Shown piece by piece: positions 22,256-32,256 of a stretch of DNA of 64,000 nucleotides. The first letter of the stretch is position 1, and each line of letters opens with the position of its first letter. This DNA is from Diadema setosum (Eukaryota; Echinodermata; Echinoidea; Diadematoida; Diadematidae). Made by a program: the position numbers and the translations under genes. The notes under the pieces were generated by a model. That model was not told the origin of the DNA and did no database searches. It saw only the letters and a list, made by a program, of their open reading frames with translations. The DNA lies in NCBI RefSeq assembly GCF_964275005.1, contig NC_092688.1:24330940-24394939 (forward strand), read 5' to 3'.

Positions 22256-25200
22256 CTTACATGAGTTGTAAACACGAACACCTTCCTTTTAGAACACAAC
22301 TCTGTCCGTATGTCCACACAAATTGATATAGGGTTATGTAACATTTTATGAATTCCCTATTTTTACGATCTGCATGTGCATTTAAGCAGTATTGAAATCA
22401 CTTTAGTAAATAATTATGTTCGAATCCCCCTTAAATGATTTCGTTTTGCAGTAAAAAAAAAAAACACACATCCGAGACCAAAGCTACACTATTATATCAA
22501 TAATTATCTATTTATTATTGAATTCTCTAATTCCTATGCATGGTCTATAAGGCTTTCGTACTCACCGTTGAATAGATAATGGATTTCTTGGTCGGATTCA
22601 TGCGCTGCCTGACTGGGACATGTCCATGCTTGAGAATCAGACCCTATCTCTCCGTAAGGCTCTGACGGAAAATATTTTATGTAAATCTATTGCATACAAC
22701 AGAAGGATCATATTCTCTGATTTGTTACAACAGATAGACATAAGATTTTATTATAATGTCCTTCAAAGAAAGACAAAGCAGGAAATGTCCGTTCATGGAC
22801 TTGGTAGCATCTCGGAAATCTAGGTTTCCTATAAAATGCAAAGAAAAGTGATAGTAGCCTGGGAAAGAAATACCAGTCATACTCTGGTAATGATTATCAG
22901 GCCAAGCCTTGTTAAATGAATTATGACATTTGACTTGACTTGATTTGATTTTTGACATACTTACTTCCGATAAGACTGCCCATTACATTTGATTCAAAGC
23001 ATTTTATCAATACACCAACATTAAACTCGGAGCAGAAATAGGAGAAAATCGTTCATACTTTAATCTATGGATTCCTTGTTTACAGGATAAAGATGTGGTC
23101 AGCATAAACATGCATTGTGCCCTTCGTCCATGTCGTCATTGTATGATATTACCGAATATATTGCCGTCAAAGAGTATAATAATGATAACAAAAAAAGACA
23201 ACATGTTCACATGTTCCGTGCAATTTGGGAACGTTCCTAGTCTCTATTGCTGAAAGTGGGCTTTTTTCAGTGTACTAACATAATTATATCACCGTGTAAT
23301 AATAGGCTTACCTCGGCATTTGAGTCTAACAGCCTCATTTGAGGAACAGTTATCGGCTGTCAATGAACAATCCTTCAAACGTTGAAACCTGCCTGGAACT
23401 GGTTATTAATATACAATAATGGAACTCATTAATGGTCCTTTAAAGACATAAAGAAACTCATACACATTCAAATTACCAACGAATATAAAAGTAATGTCTG
23501 GAAAGCACATAAATTATGATAAACATTTTTAACTGCATGAAGTCCATCCGGATGTTAAAGAGAGAGCAAATGGTAGCAGTATGAATATTCATGACAGACA
23601 TTCACTCACAAATTTTTAACTGCAGACTTGACCTCTGACAGTCTGTAATGCCACAATATCAATTGGCTTCGAAATCTATATGATTTAAAAGGAATAACCT
23701 TGTGTGTATTTTTTTTTATTATACAAATAAGCAATACTGTAATCACCATCAAGGCATGATAACCGTCTAGTCCTGCTCTGTGGTACTGTTCTTGGCAAGG
23801 TTTGAATCGAATACTCCTCTGGAAAGCTCTGGGAAGCCGAGCTCTCCACAGATAAGTTCGGCAGCTTCTGCGTTGAATCCTTCAAAGCAGACATATCTGT
23901 CCCTTTCGAAGACGACCATTCCTTCAAGAGGAGAGGGTCCATCACCCAGGGTCACATTAGGTGTTTCTTTTGAAGCAAATGATGAATACATGAACAGTTT
24001 TAAAATGATAACACATTGTCTTTACGTGCACATCGAAACATACCAATGAGATTATAGCACGATTAAAACCAAGCATTACTCTGGGAGTTGCTGTTTCGAA
24101 ATAAGAACGATTACCTCTGGTAGTGTTTTATTTTCTACCTAAAGTGTATACTCCTACATACAATGTTAAAGACACCTGTTTAATGACAGGCAATAAAGAC
24201 TGCAGTAAGATTTGTTTTTGTTTTGTTTTTGGGGTTTTTTTAAAGATAAGTTCATGATGTGCTCATGCTTAATTTTGTTCACTTCTCGGCCTTCCGGCTA
24301 AGATCATTAGTTTTATTGTAATTAGTGTTCCATCAATATATTCCACATAGATGTTCTGTTTTGCGTTGCTTTCGCGGGTGCAGTTCGTTATTCCGAAGGT
24401 TCGCTAATCCGAAGGTTCGTTATTCCGAAAATGAAATTCGGAAAAAAAAAAAACGAACCTTCGAAATAACGAATCTTTGGTCTAAAGAGCCTTCGGAACA
24501 ACGAACCTTCGGAATAACGAGCTGTAACCGCTTTCGCCACATAAATTTAGAAAAGGAAGGCAATTTTTAATTTTTGAATTATCGTTGAATTGATTGGGGA
24601 AATCATCAAATCCACGCAGTAACAAGTAATCACAATTTGTAAGATAATCAGATTAAAGAAGTGAGTAACTTATTGTGTAGCGGCGTGATAGAGACATCAC
24701 ATTTGCTTTGTAATTGCGCATTTTACTTTTATTTTACGACCGGTATGTCAATAGTGCATTATCTTCGTTATAGCCATAGGAGCTCATTGATATCAGGATG
24801 TTTAGGGACTTGATGAAAGTCCATGTAATACGTTGTTTGGTGTTTGTTTGCTTGTTTGTTTGAAAGATATGCATCGTATGCTCACTAACTCTTTCAAAGG
24901 TAGAAATATGAATAGCAAGGGTGGACGCTATGGGACTGTTGTTTTTTTTTTTCAATAATGGCGACATATTATTTTGACGTAAGAGGACATTATGGGGAAG
25001 GAAAAAAGTGCAATTCCACCCTCGAGTTAACGTCATTGGGTTGCAATCAGCCCATTGTATTTTCGAGTTTCAATCCAGAACATGTCGACCGTTTCCTCTG
25101 TTGTCAACCTTTTTATGCGCTTTTTCAAGTGATAGAAATAAAAAAAAACCCTGAAAAATGTGAAATACAGGTAGGTTCGTTTATGTAACTGTACTTGTAA

Positions 25201-26596
25201 TCATTATCATACAGATATCAGTGATTACAGTTGCACTTACCCTCGTTACACTTTGCCCTGATGTTGAATTTCACTGGGTAAGTATATATAACGTATAGTG
25301 AACTTCGTCTGATGAGCAAGTGATAAGATGGAAGAAGACGGAACGCCACGCTGAATCCTGATGATAGATGACTTGTTTGCTATCGTATCGTGCAAATTTA
25401 CCCCTAACTCTAGGTTATTGATTGACTTCACTTCAAGTGAAATTCTCGACCCGCAAGGTGCTTGTAGAATCCAGCTGTCCCTTCTGAGGACGCAATATCT
25501 GTCACACGACAGCTCGCGCTCTAGTGGTTCCCCCGAGCAGTTTAGGGATAAATCTAACGTGGATAAAGAGGAAGAGATGAAGTGCATCATGATTTAGTGA
25601 TGAGTTTATGACTTCAAGAAGAAGGCAATATTACCATGATTACTCGTACACTTTTCACTTAAAAAAATGTTCACATTTTTTTACTTGATTTGAAATCCTC
25701 TTTTTTTTTTTTACAGGACAGAACCACATTGGCTTTGGAGGTGTTAGCTTTCCATTCACGAAACTTTCTTTTAATTGTGTGTGAATTTAAGACTGAGGTA
25801 TCACAACAGTCGTTGTAGAAAGGGGTATAAAATATTCGAGCTAAATAATATGAACGCATACTAAATATATGAGCAGTGTTTTGAGTCTCAAGCTATCAGT
25901 TGCGGTTTCTGAGTCTTGGCAATCATAGGCACACAATAACCTTCAAAAAACATGGTACATCAATTACATAATATGTCATGTTATGTAGCCCGTGCTACGA
26001 TGTAGGATTATAAGATTGTAGCACAGGCAAAACTATGTACGTTGACAATAACGATTAAATCTAGTAATGACAACACAAATTGCTAGCAGCTATAATGACA
26101 GAAGGTAAGAAACTAGAGAACTAGACTAGAACTATGCTGACGAGAACCCTGCATGTACCAACCCTTCCTCCATCACACACGAACAACAACAACAACAACA
26201 CGTACAGAGAGAGAGAGAAAAAAAAAGAGAGAAACATGCACACATTTATTTTTGGCAAATAAACATGACAAAACAAAACGAACGTACGCATCAGCACAGA
26301 GGACAAGCTAGAAAATTTCAATTTCTAACAAAGAAAGCAGGAAAAAAGTAGTAACATAAAGATAGCACTTTCCAAAAGTTCAACTCCCAGGGTTAAGGAG
26401 ATAAGCCTTTTTTTTTCTCACCGATCCCGTCCTTTTAATGACAATGCAACCCGACTAAACTAAGAAAAGAAAAAAAAAAACATACATACGTACATGTAGG
26501 CCTTGACACTGTGAGTGAAGGAAATAAGCACAAGAAAACGACAGAAAACCATGCTAGGTAGACCATCCTTCCGTCCTGTGCGATATTCGAAGTCAT
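16730..26596 (-). CDS. Gene C: CUB-SRCR-sushi receptor with GYLALE/SEYENI tail
   Basis: Exons in order are signal peptide 26596-26494, CUB 25553-25241, SRCR halves 23966-23747 and 23398-23312, a dead WSC exon near 22840-22560, sushi 21331-21110, Thr-rich stalk 20189-20142 and 19361-19299, transmembrane 17627-17506 and tail 17068-16730. The extracellular exons enter and leave in phase 1, and the transmembrane exon leaves in phase 0. The predicted protein is a type I membrane receptor of roughly 500 residues if the WSC remnant is skipped. The tail differs completely from those of B and A, and carries an ITIM-like SEYENI and a GYLALE motif. Damage is present: a 4-nt insertion in SRCR exon 1 and the shared one-base discontinuity in CUB. 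It is either decaying or expressed with exon skipping. Ligand and name are unknown. Confidence 0.65.
17506..17627 (-). CDS. Gene C transmembrane exon
   Basis: This is 122 nt, entering in phase 1 and leaving in phase 0. A short RNKA segment is followed by about 20 hydrophobic residues ([20 protein letters not shown]) and a basic stop-transfer RKFLNKRG. The sequence is unrelated to the transmembrane exon shared by B and A, which leaves in phase 2. The whole membrane-to-tail 3' part therefore has a different origin. Confidence 0.65.
18725..18747. repeat. Poly-T tract in gene C intron
   Basis: A homopolymer T run in the intron between the second stalk and transmembrane exons. The remainder of this intron (17628-19298) shows no other feature apart from the AT and GA microsatellite near 19140-19260. 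Confidence 0.5.
19141..19272. repeat. AT, GA and GT microsatellite in gene C intron
   Basis: Two long AT dinucleotide runs are followed by GA and GT runs, ending about 30 bp beyond the donor side of the second stalk exon. Confidence 0.85.
19299..19361 (-). CDS. Gene C Thr-rich stalk exon 2
   Basis: This is 63 nt, phase 1-1, with acceptor TATGGCACAG and donor GTAAGA. It encodes [29 protein letters not shown] aligns with TQELT-LKTTM in gene A and TQELM-FHDTA in gene B, supporting a true stalk exon. Confidence 0.6.
20142..20189 (-). CDS. Gene C Thr-rich stalk exon 1
   Basis: This is a 48-nt exon, phase 1-1, between AATGCGTAG and GTGAGG, encoding [14 protein letters not shown]. The Ser/Thr content suggests an O-glycosylated stalk. 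Its small size makes it tentative, but phase and composition match the stalk exons of A and B. Confidence 0.5.
21110..21331 (-). CDS. Gene C sushi domain exon
   Basis: This is 222 nt, phase 1-1, with a good acceptor (CAACTCAACAG) and GTATGT donor. It encodes a complete four-cysteine sushi module ([27 protein letters not shown]) with a tryptophan before the last cysteine. It is strongly similar to that of gene D. Confidence 0.8.
22209..22256. repeat. AT microsatellite in gene C intron
   Basis: Alternating TA run between the sushi exon and the dead WSC exon. Confidence 0.8.
22560..22840 (-). pseudogene. Gene C: decayed WSC-like exon
   Basis: Homologous to the WSC exons of B and [10 protein letters not shown] near the start, and [14 protein letters not shown] then HYLFN at the end before a GTGAGT donor. 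In-frame TGA and TAG codons break it between the halves. The TGA following the R-I codons is at the same place in gene D, so the break predates the D/C duplication. Confidence 0.55.
23312..23398 (-). CDS. Gene C SRCR second-half exon
   Basis: This is 87 nt, phase 1-1. [15 protein letters not shown] and RLKC match the SRCR C-terminal half. It is intact, with acceptor AATAACCAG and donor GTAAGC. Confidence 0.7.
23747..23966 (-). pseudogene. Gene C SRCR first-half exon with a 4-nt insertion
   Basis: The product begins [18 protein letters not shown] and [10 protein letters not shown] as in gene D, then loses frame. The rest ([19 protein letters not shown]) continues in another frame. Against gene D, four extra bases are present near the GELGFP codons, and the exon is 220 nt instead of 216. 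Read straight through, it ends soon at STTEQD-stop. Skipping both SRCR exons (phase 1-1) would restore frame. Confidence 0.7.
24376..24530. mobile_element. Hairpin MITE with TTCGTTATTCCGAAGG ends
   Basis: The ends CAGTTCGTTATTCCGAAGG and CCTTCGGAATAACGAGCTG are inverted copies, with further CCGAAGGTTCG blocks inside. About 155 bp, in the CUB to SRCR intron of gene C. Gene D lacks it at the matching place (around 3340-3370), so it inserted after the D/C duplication. Confidence 0.7.
25241..25553 (-). CDS. Gene C CUB domain exon
   Basis: This is 313 nt, the same length as in gene D, with an acceptor ending TTAG and a GTAAGT donor. [18 protein letters not shown] identifies CUB. As in D and B, the first frame (LTIRY-type end, here FTIRY) terminates before the donor, while the +1 frame gives [11 protein letters not shown]. 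The switch lies at 25281-25287. Confidence 0.65.
26494..26596 (-). CDS. Gene C exon 1: signal peptide
   Basis: ATGs are at 26596 and 26566. The second starts [12 protein letters not shown] and leads into a hydrophobic core ending near SLTVS. The exon leaves in phase 1 at GTACGT, and the final T joins the AT that opens the CUB exon. It closely matches the gene D equivalent. Confidence 0.65.
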
Positions 26597-26960
26597 TATT
26601 TTGTCGCGGTATCAACTGCAAACTTTCGGTCTAAATTGATGATTAGTCCCTTTTCTCTATTGGTTATCCCTGCCCTTGACTCTTCTGTAATACCTTTGCT
26701 CAATAAAGATATACGCCCAGGTCTGCCCGGAGTGCGGAGTGATCGAACCTTATTCTATTACAAGAAACAATTACAACAATGATTATGATCGGCAAGAAGG
26801 ACCGAAGTGCGCGTATTAAAGATTGCGCAGATACTCATGTGTGCGTGACAAACTGCAGTTCGTCAGAGCAATGTTGCTCTGATATTCATGTAGCCTAATT
26901 CCAGACAGTTTTTGGAGGAAGGTACACTGACCACTTTTATGAATTCCGTGCATTGAATCA
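26597..26960 (-). promoter_or_regulatory. Putative promoter/5'UTR of gene C
   Basis: Matches the gene D upstream block, except for an extra segment around 26700-26730 (CTCAATAAAGATATACGCCC). The shared blocks and the following CT tract (26985-27020) place this as the duplicated 5' flank. The transcription start is not determinable by eye. Confidence 0.4.
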
Positions 26961-27538
26961 TTATAAATACAATTTGCTTCCCCCTCCCCCCCCCCTCTCT
27001 CTCTCTCTCTCTCTTTCTCTCAACAGAAAGACGACTCCTTCACCCTTACATTCACATCAGTGTTTAATTACGGCTTGAGAAAAAGGACTTCCAGGTATGC
27101 ATACTATTAAAGTAATTAAAATGGACAAAGAATCTCATTGTTATGTGCTCTATGAGTTAGCTCATTATCTTCTTCCATAACTTTCAGTTTCGAAGTAACG
27201 AGAATCAAGCCACTTCAAACCACTGCGTGGTGGGATTTGTGTGATATAATGATGTTATTTGTTATACGATGTTAATGATGTAATAACAGAAATGTCGCAA
27301 CGGGAAAAGAAGAAGATATATCACTCTCTGCCCATGTGATAAATACTCAACTGTGATTGATTTGAATGTGAAATTACATGTAGATCAGTAAATCTACAAT
27401 TACTTTAAATCTTTAACTGAATACGGATATAAATAAATAAATAAATAAATAAATATATATATATATATATATATATAATGTATATATAATGTATATATAT
27501 ATATATATATATGTATATATAATGTATATATATATATA

Positions 27539-27589
<51 letters not shown>

Positions 27590-28424
27590 GCATATACATA
27601 TACAATGTATATGTACATGATAATTTTTACTTCATCATCGTTGAAGTCATTAATACAAATCTAAAACGAATTTTTTAAGGGTGAGGCAGAGCTGCTGCTA
27701 CTGATGAAGAAACCGGTAACATATTTTGCAATTTATAAGCGAAGGGAACATCGACGAGGTTTAAAGGTAGGGTACAGTTTCGGGTTTGATTGGGCTTGAG
27801 GTTACCAACGTTTTTTCATAATGACTTTGTGAGAAAGAGAAAGAGAAACCTCTTTGTAAAATATGACAGAGCACATACTTCTAAGAGGCATTATATGTAT
27901 ATTTGATGAAAATCTTGATGAAAATTGGTTTTGAAATGGCTGAGATATGCAAAACGAAGCTATACTAATGGTAGGATTGCTTTGTTTTTGCATATCCAAG
28001 CCTTTTCAAAACCGAATTTCATCAAATAAACTTTGAATTCCTGTAGGAATTGTGGTTTTTTTTTTACATTTCATAAAGCAGTTTCTAAGTATCTTGGAAA
28101 AAGTTACAAGTTTAATTATCACCTCAACCGATACTATACCATCCCTTTAAAAGTGACGCAATCTAGTATCGATAGGCAAGCAGCCTGAATATTAGCAAGA
28201 ATGGTGTCATGTTCCGATTATTCAACCCCAATGTAGCAAGTTGTGAAACACGTTGTACATTAGTTTTTGAGCTGATAAGGCTTTCATCTTGTAATTGGTA
28301 GTAAAATTTCGTACTAAAACCTAAAATATAAGGAGATATCACGATTTTTCCCATTAAACCAAAACTGTATACGGTTTAGTCTAGAATTTTTTTTTTTTCA
28401 TTCTAATTATTGTTCACATTTTAT
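26961..28424. other. Intergenic DNA upstream of gene C
   Basis: A CT tract is followed by flank that still resembles gene D upstream DNA to about 27240, then a long AT/TA microsatellite (27440-27620), then a repeat shared with 10537-10625 (27670-27770). The AT-run frames are not genes. Confidence 0.5.
27440..27620. repeat. Long AT/ATGT microsatellite
   Basis: Interrupted TA dinucleotide runs with AAAT repeats at the left and ATGT interruptions. Confidence 0.9.
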
Positions 28425-28512
28425 ATATCATCGGACTCATGCCAAAAGGGCCTTAACACCATAGACTTTGTACACTGCTAGGGCCCTTTTGGCATGAGGC
28501 CGACGATATATA
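28425..28512. repeat. Hairpin: CATGCCAAAAGGGCC palindrome
   Basis: The arms CATGCCAAAAGGGCC and GGGCCCTTTTGGCATG, extended by TATATCATCGG and CCGACGATATATA, are inverted copies around a ~30-bp loop. This is a compact MITE or foldback. Confidence 0.65.
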
Positions 28513-31286
28513 ACAATACTTAACATTGATTATACTTATTCAAATTTTTACATAGGTTGTTTCCATCCCTAACTCACCTTTAAGGACTATTTTAACGCAC
28601 TAAAGCTGGGGTTTTGTTTCGTCTGCAACTGGTAAGTAATAAGGAGTGCAAAAATCGACATGTGCCAGAGCATAGGTTGCTTATGTGATGTTAGATTGAA
28701 ACAGTTGAGATGTGGGTTTTTATTTGGTTTTGCCGATCTTAATAACATCCCTAGCAATATCAACTATGCCACATATGTCAAACCACACAAGGATTCACAC
28801 ACAGCAGGTCAGACTCACACACACCCACACACACACACAGGCACACGCACGCACACACACGCATGCGCCCGTACATGATGAATACACACGCTACTACTCA
28901 CACACATCATCATCTGCACATAACGCATTAAGATGCAAACTGACTAAGCTCTTTCGAAAAAGCAATTTATTGTGATGTTAATGCATAGAATTGTCATCAC
29001 GGCATTATGATTGAATTTGAATTCATTCCATATAAAATGGACATTTGCGATTTTACAGAAATGTTCATAACTTAATGATGACTTGGTTTCAAATTGTTAA
29101 CCACAGAAATTATGTAGTTTTGCACTGTCTCTAAACGAGACTATAATAAAGAGGAATAATCAGTGGTTCCTTCTTTCATTCCCAAATTTTCAATAGGCTT
29201 ATGTTCTTTTCAGCATGATTTCCAAACCCATGCCTGACTTATATTAGTAGTCATCACATACGTACAAAAAGGGAAAATTACTCACAAAGAATGGCAGCAT
29301 TCAATAAGCTTTTGATCTTATGTGTGAACTAGTGCTTCAAGTCTTGCCTGACTTTGGAGGCATCATCAGTACTGAATAGGGCAAACATGTTGTGCCTTCG
29401 GGTTACCCCACAACAGTGATGTGTCTTCGGGATAGAAAGTGCACGGGGCGTCAAGGTAATAATGTGACAGGGGTTTTGAGATACTTTCGATAACGGCGTT
29501 TTAACAAACGTCAGATGACTTTGTAGGCGTATGGTTGTGTGTGTGCGTGTGTGTGAGTGTGACTGCGACTTTGCCTCTGAAAAACAAACAAACAAACATA
29601 ATTGTCTGCATTGCATTTCATTTGATGCATCCAATTCATTCTCTCACTTTATACGTTTGCGCAAGTCGATTTTAGTATTCTGGAAAACAATTCCCCGTGC
29701 TCATCCAAGCATGGAAATATACCACACAAAATCACACATACATGCCCAGACATTTATTTTCCATTGTTCTTTTTTTTTTCTTTTTTTTTATTGTACATGT
29801 ACAACAATTATCTAAGCTAATATGAACGTTATTCTATGATCGACGGTCATCTGCGATGTTGATCTTTTCTTTTCAAAGTGCAGAATGCTGACATGGGTTG
29901 TTGCTATTTCAATGGATGACGCTGTTTGGTACATTTGCATGGCGCATTTCACACTTCCGATAGTGATACTGATGTAAATATCTCATTTTAAGTTTATCAT
30001 TGCAGAAGTTCTCATTGCAGAATTTCTACTAAGCACTTCAAACTCACAGATTACAAAAAAAAAAAAACAAAACAAACATCAAAGACACCACTGGACCATT
30101 TCTTAACCTCACTTTGGTTTGAGCAAGTACGATGAAACCATCAAAATTGTTTTTATTACATACATAATAACCTTTATGTCGTTTGCTGTATTCTAGGACC
30201 TACCATTCATACTTCTGCTTACTATAGCACGCTATTGACAAACAAAAAAATAATGGTGAATCAGACGCCATTTCTGTAACCGTGTCACTGTGTATATAAT
30301 CTACAATGATCGTATATTATACAATGTGAGAAATATGATCCCGACCAAGGAGCACACAAAACAGGCCCAATTGATCTACTCGTTTAATAATATTTCGTGA
30401 CGTCACGCATGGACACAATTATATTCAACAGGTTGTTTTTTTTTTCTCCATTTGTCTAGGATAACGAAAGAGCACTTGACTTTCTCTTTCAGAAAATGCA
30501 TGATTCTGTAGTATCAGAGGCTTCCATCCTATTGAAGGTCAACAACTCGAACATTGTCAACTAATAAAATGGACATGAAAATTAGTTCTTGTTTATGTAT
30601 ATGGTTACATGGCTTAATTATCGAAAGTGAATAATTTCCATAACACTACATAACAATGTATTTCCATCTTTATTCTTCCACAGCAGCAGGCACATTGTAT
30701 ACTGGAGTCATTAATCATTCAATCCAATGTAGAAACAAGTATTGTACATGTCATTTTTGGATGTTGTCGTATTACATTTATATTAATAGTTTTAGTCTAC
30801 TATTGAAACATCAAAAAGATTCGTAGCTACTTACTCATAAAACCAGGATGCTACTTGCACGCATGATACTTGATAGTTCATCACTTGATAGTTCATCATT
30901 CTCTCTCACCGATTTTGCCCATACTCATGAGTATAACAAAACATTGATTTCTACCACGCGGACCTGAACACAGTGGGTGCCACTTTATGGACCATGGAGT
31001 CATAATCAAAGTTCAAAGGTGTAATGAAATAGTTTGTTGGCTAAAGTTTTGAAGAGATTTGTGTGGCACTACATAACGTTATAGCTACAATACGCCAGTC
31101 CTAGCTATTCACTTCAAAATACAGAATTTAACACTTCACAAAACAAAAGTGTTTTTTCCTCACCAAAGACATCCATATCTTGAGCAGACAAACAACACAG
31201 GTACTTAACAATTACACCATAAAACTGCCATCAGATATTGATATCAATGAAGCACTGTAAAACGCAAGTGATGTTCTCGCGTCTGT
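28513..31286. other. Intergenic DNA between genes C and B
   Basis: CA-rich microsatellites are near 28800-28870, with a GT tract near 29530. From about 30680 the sequence resembles the 3' flank of gene A (around 52560-52740: CTGGAATCAT, CACGCATGATACTT), so the B/A duplication included 3' flanks. A TTTATT at 30669-30674 gives AATAAA on the minus strand and could be a gene B polyadenylation signal. No other gene is seen. Confidence 0.45.
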
Positions 31287-32256
31287 CTACATAATATTTG
31301 TAACATTCATGTACAATTCCTCCTGCGATGTCTGTTTGACGTCCGTGTGTTCTCCCCTTCTTTTGTCCACCTTTGCGTACAACTCCTCGCATGGTGGGGA
31401 TGCTGACGAAGATGTATTTGCTGTTTTGTTCACAGTTGCATACAGTTCCTCACAAGGTTTAGGCTCTTTGGTGAAGCAAACTAGGTTTTTGGTATCGTGG
31501 TTGTCATCTTCTCTGATGCGACTACATTCGCCAGAGTCGAAATCATGAGAGTTCTCACAATTTACTTTATTTTCCAGAAGATCGTCAGAAGGCTCGGATT
31601 TTGCTGGAATGAAGCAAGCCATATTGTCGACTTTGCGAGAAGTGGAAGAAGAGGCTGAGAAAACCGGATCTTGTATCGGTGCCACCCCCTCCTGAGAGAT
31701 ATGATCGATGGAATCATATTCACTGTCCAAACACGTATTGCCCATTTGAGCAAAGACACGGTCAGGCCGTTCGCCAAAGTTCAGCGAATTATAACAGCTG
31801 TCATCAAACAAACACGCTTTAGCAGAGGAATTAAAGTCATCTTTCGTCAGACTGCCAGTTCTGTTATCAAGGTCTACATCCTGGTAGACACAGTCTTCAT
31901 AGCTGTTCGCTGCCTGTTGCAGCGATGTTTCTTGCAAACTGTGGTATTCATGCCAAGCCAAATTATTTTCTGCAGTCATCGAAGTCATGCCGGCAGGTTG
32001 AGGAACTTCCCTGTCTACCTCCGCAGTGTCCTGGTAGATGTGGTAAGGGTCCTCTTGTTCAAGTGAAGCGTCCCCAAATCTGTTTTCCTCATGACTAGGT
32101 AATGGAAGAGCCTCTGCGCCAGCGATAATACCCGAAGAGGGAACGATATTCGTCGTTCTTTGATTCCGGATTGAAGTGTTTACAGCATGCATCTGCAGTT
32201 GACCGTCATCTGAGTAGTCATTTGCCCGATTTGAAAGTCGAGATGTTCCTCGTCTT
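31287..32256 (-). CDS. Gene B cytoplasmic tail exon (ITIM-like and EELYAxV motifs)
   Basis: A single 970-nt terminal exon, entered in phase 2 at TTACTAG, encodes 322 tail residues and a stop at 31289-31287. Tyrosine motifs from N to C are DPYHIY, HEYHSL, VYQDV, CYNSL, DSEYDSI (fits the S-x-Y-x-x-I ITIM consensus), EELYATV, EELYAKV and EELYMNV; the last contains Y-M-N, a GRB2-type site. The three EELY motifs form a C-terminal tandem. The tail lacks any kinase or other catalytic domain. Family knowledge suggests recruitment of SH2 proteins after phosphorylation; no partner is known here. An ATG at 32396 lies in the intron and is not the start. Confidence 0.8.

Noticed and set aside
27405..27605. 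Open frame rich in Tyr-Ile repeats
   Set aside because: It is the translation of an AT/TA microsatellite. The same applies to the frames over 52840-53272 and 49938-50159.
28712..28975. Open frames with His-Thr repeats
   Set aside because: They are translations of a CA microsatellite.
31671..32066. 131-residue plus-strand open frame
   Set aside because: It is antisense to the gene B tail exon. The paralogous antisense frame at 53780-54184 is likewise a shadow of the gene A tail.
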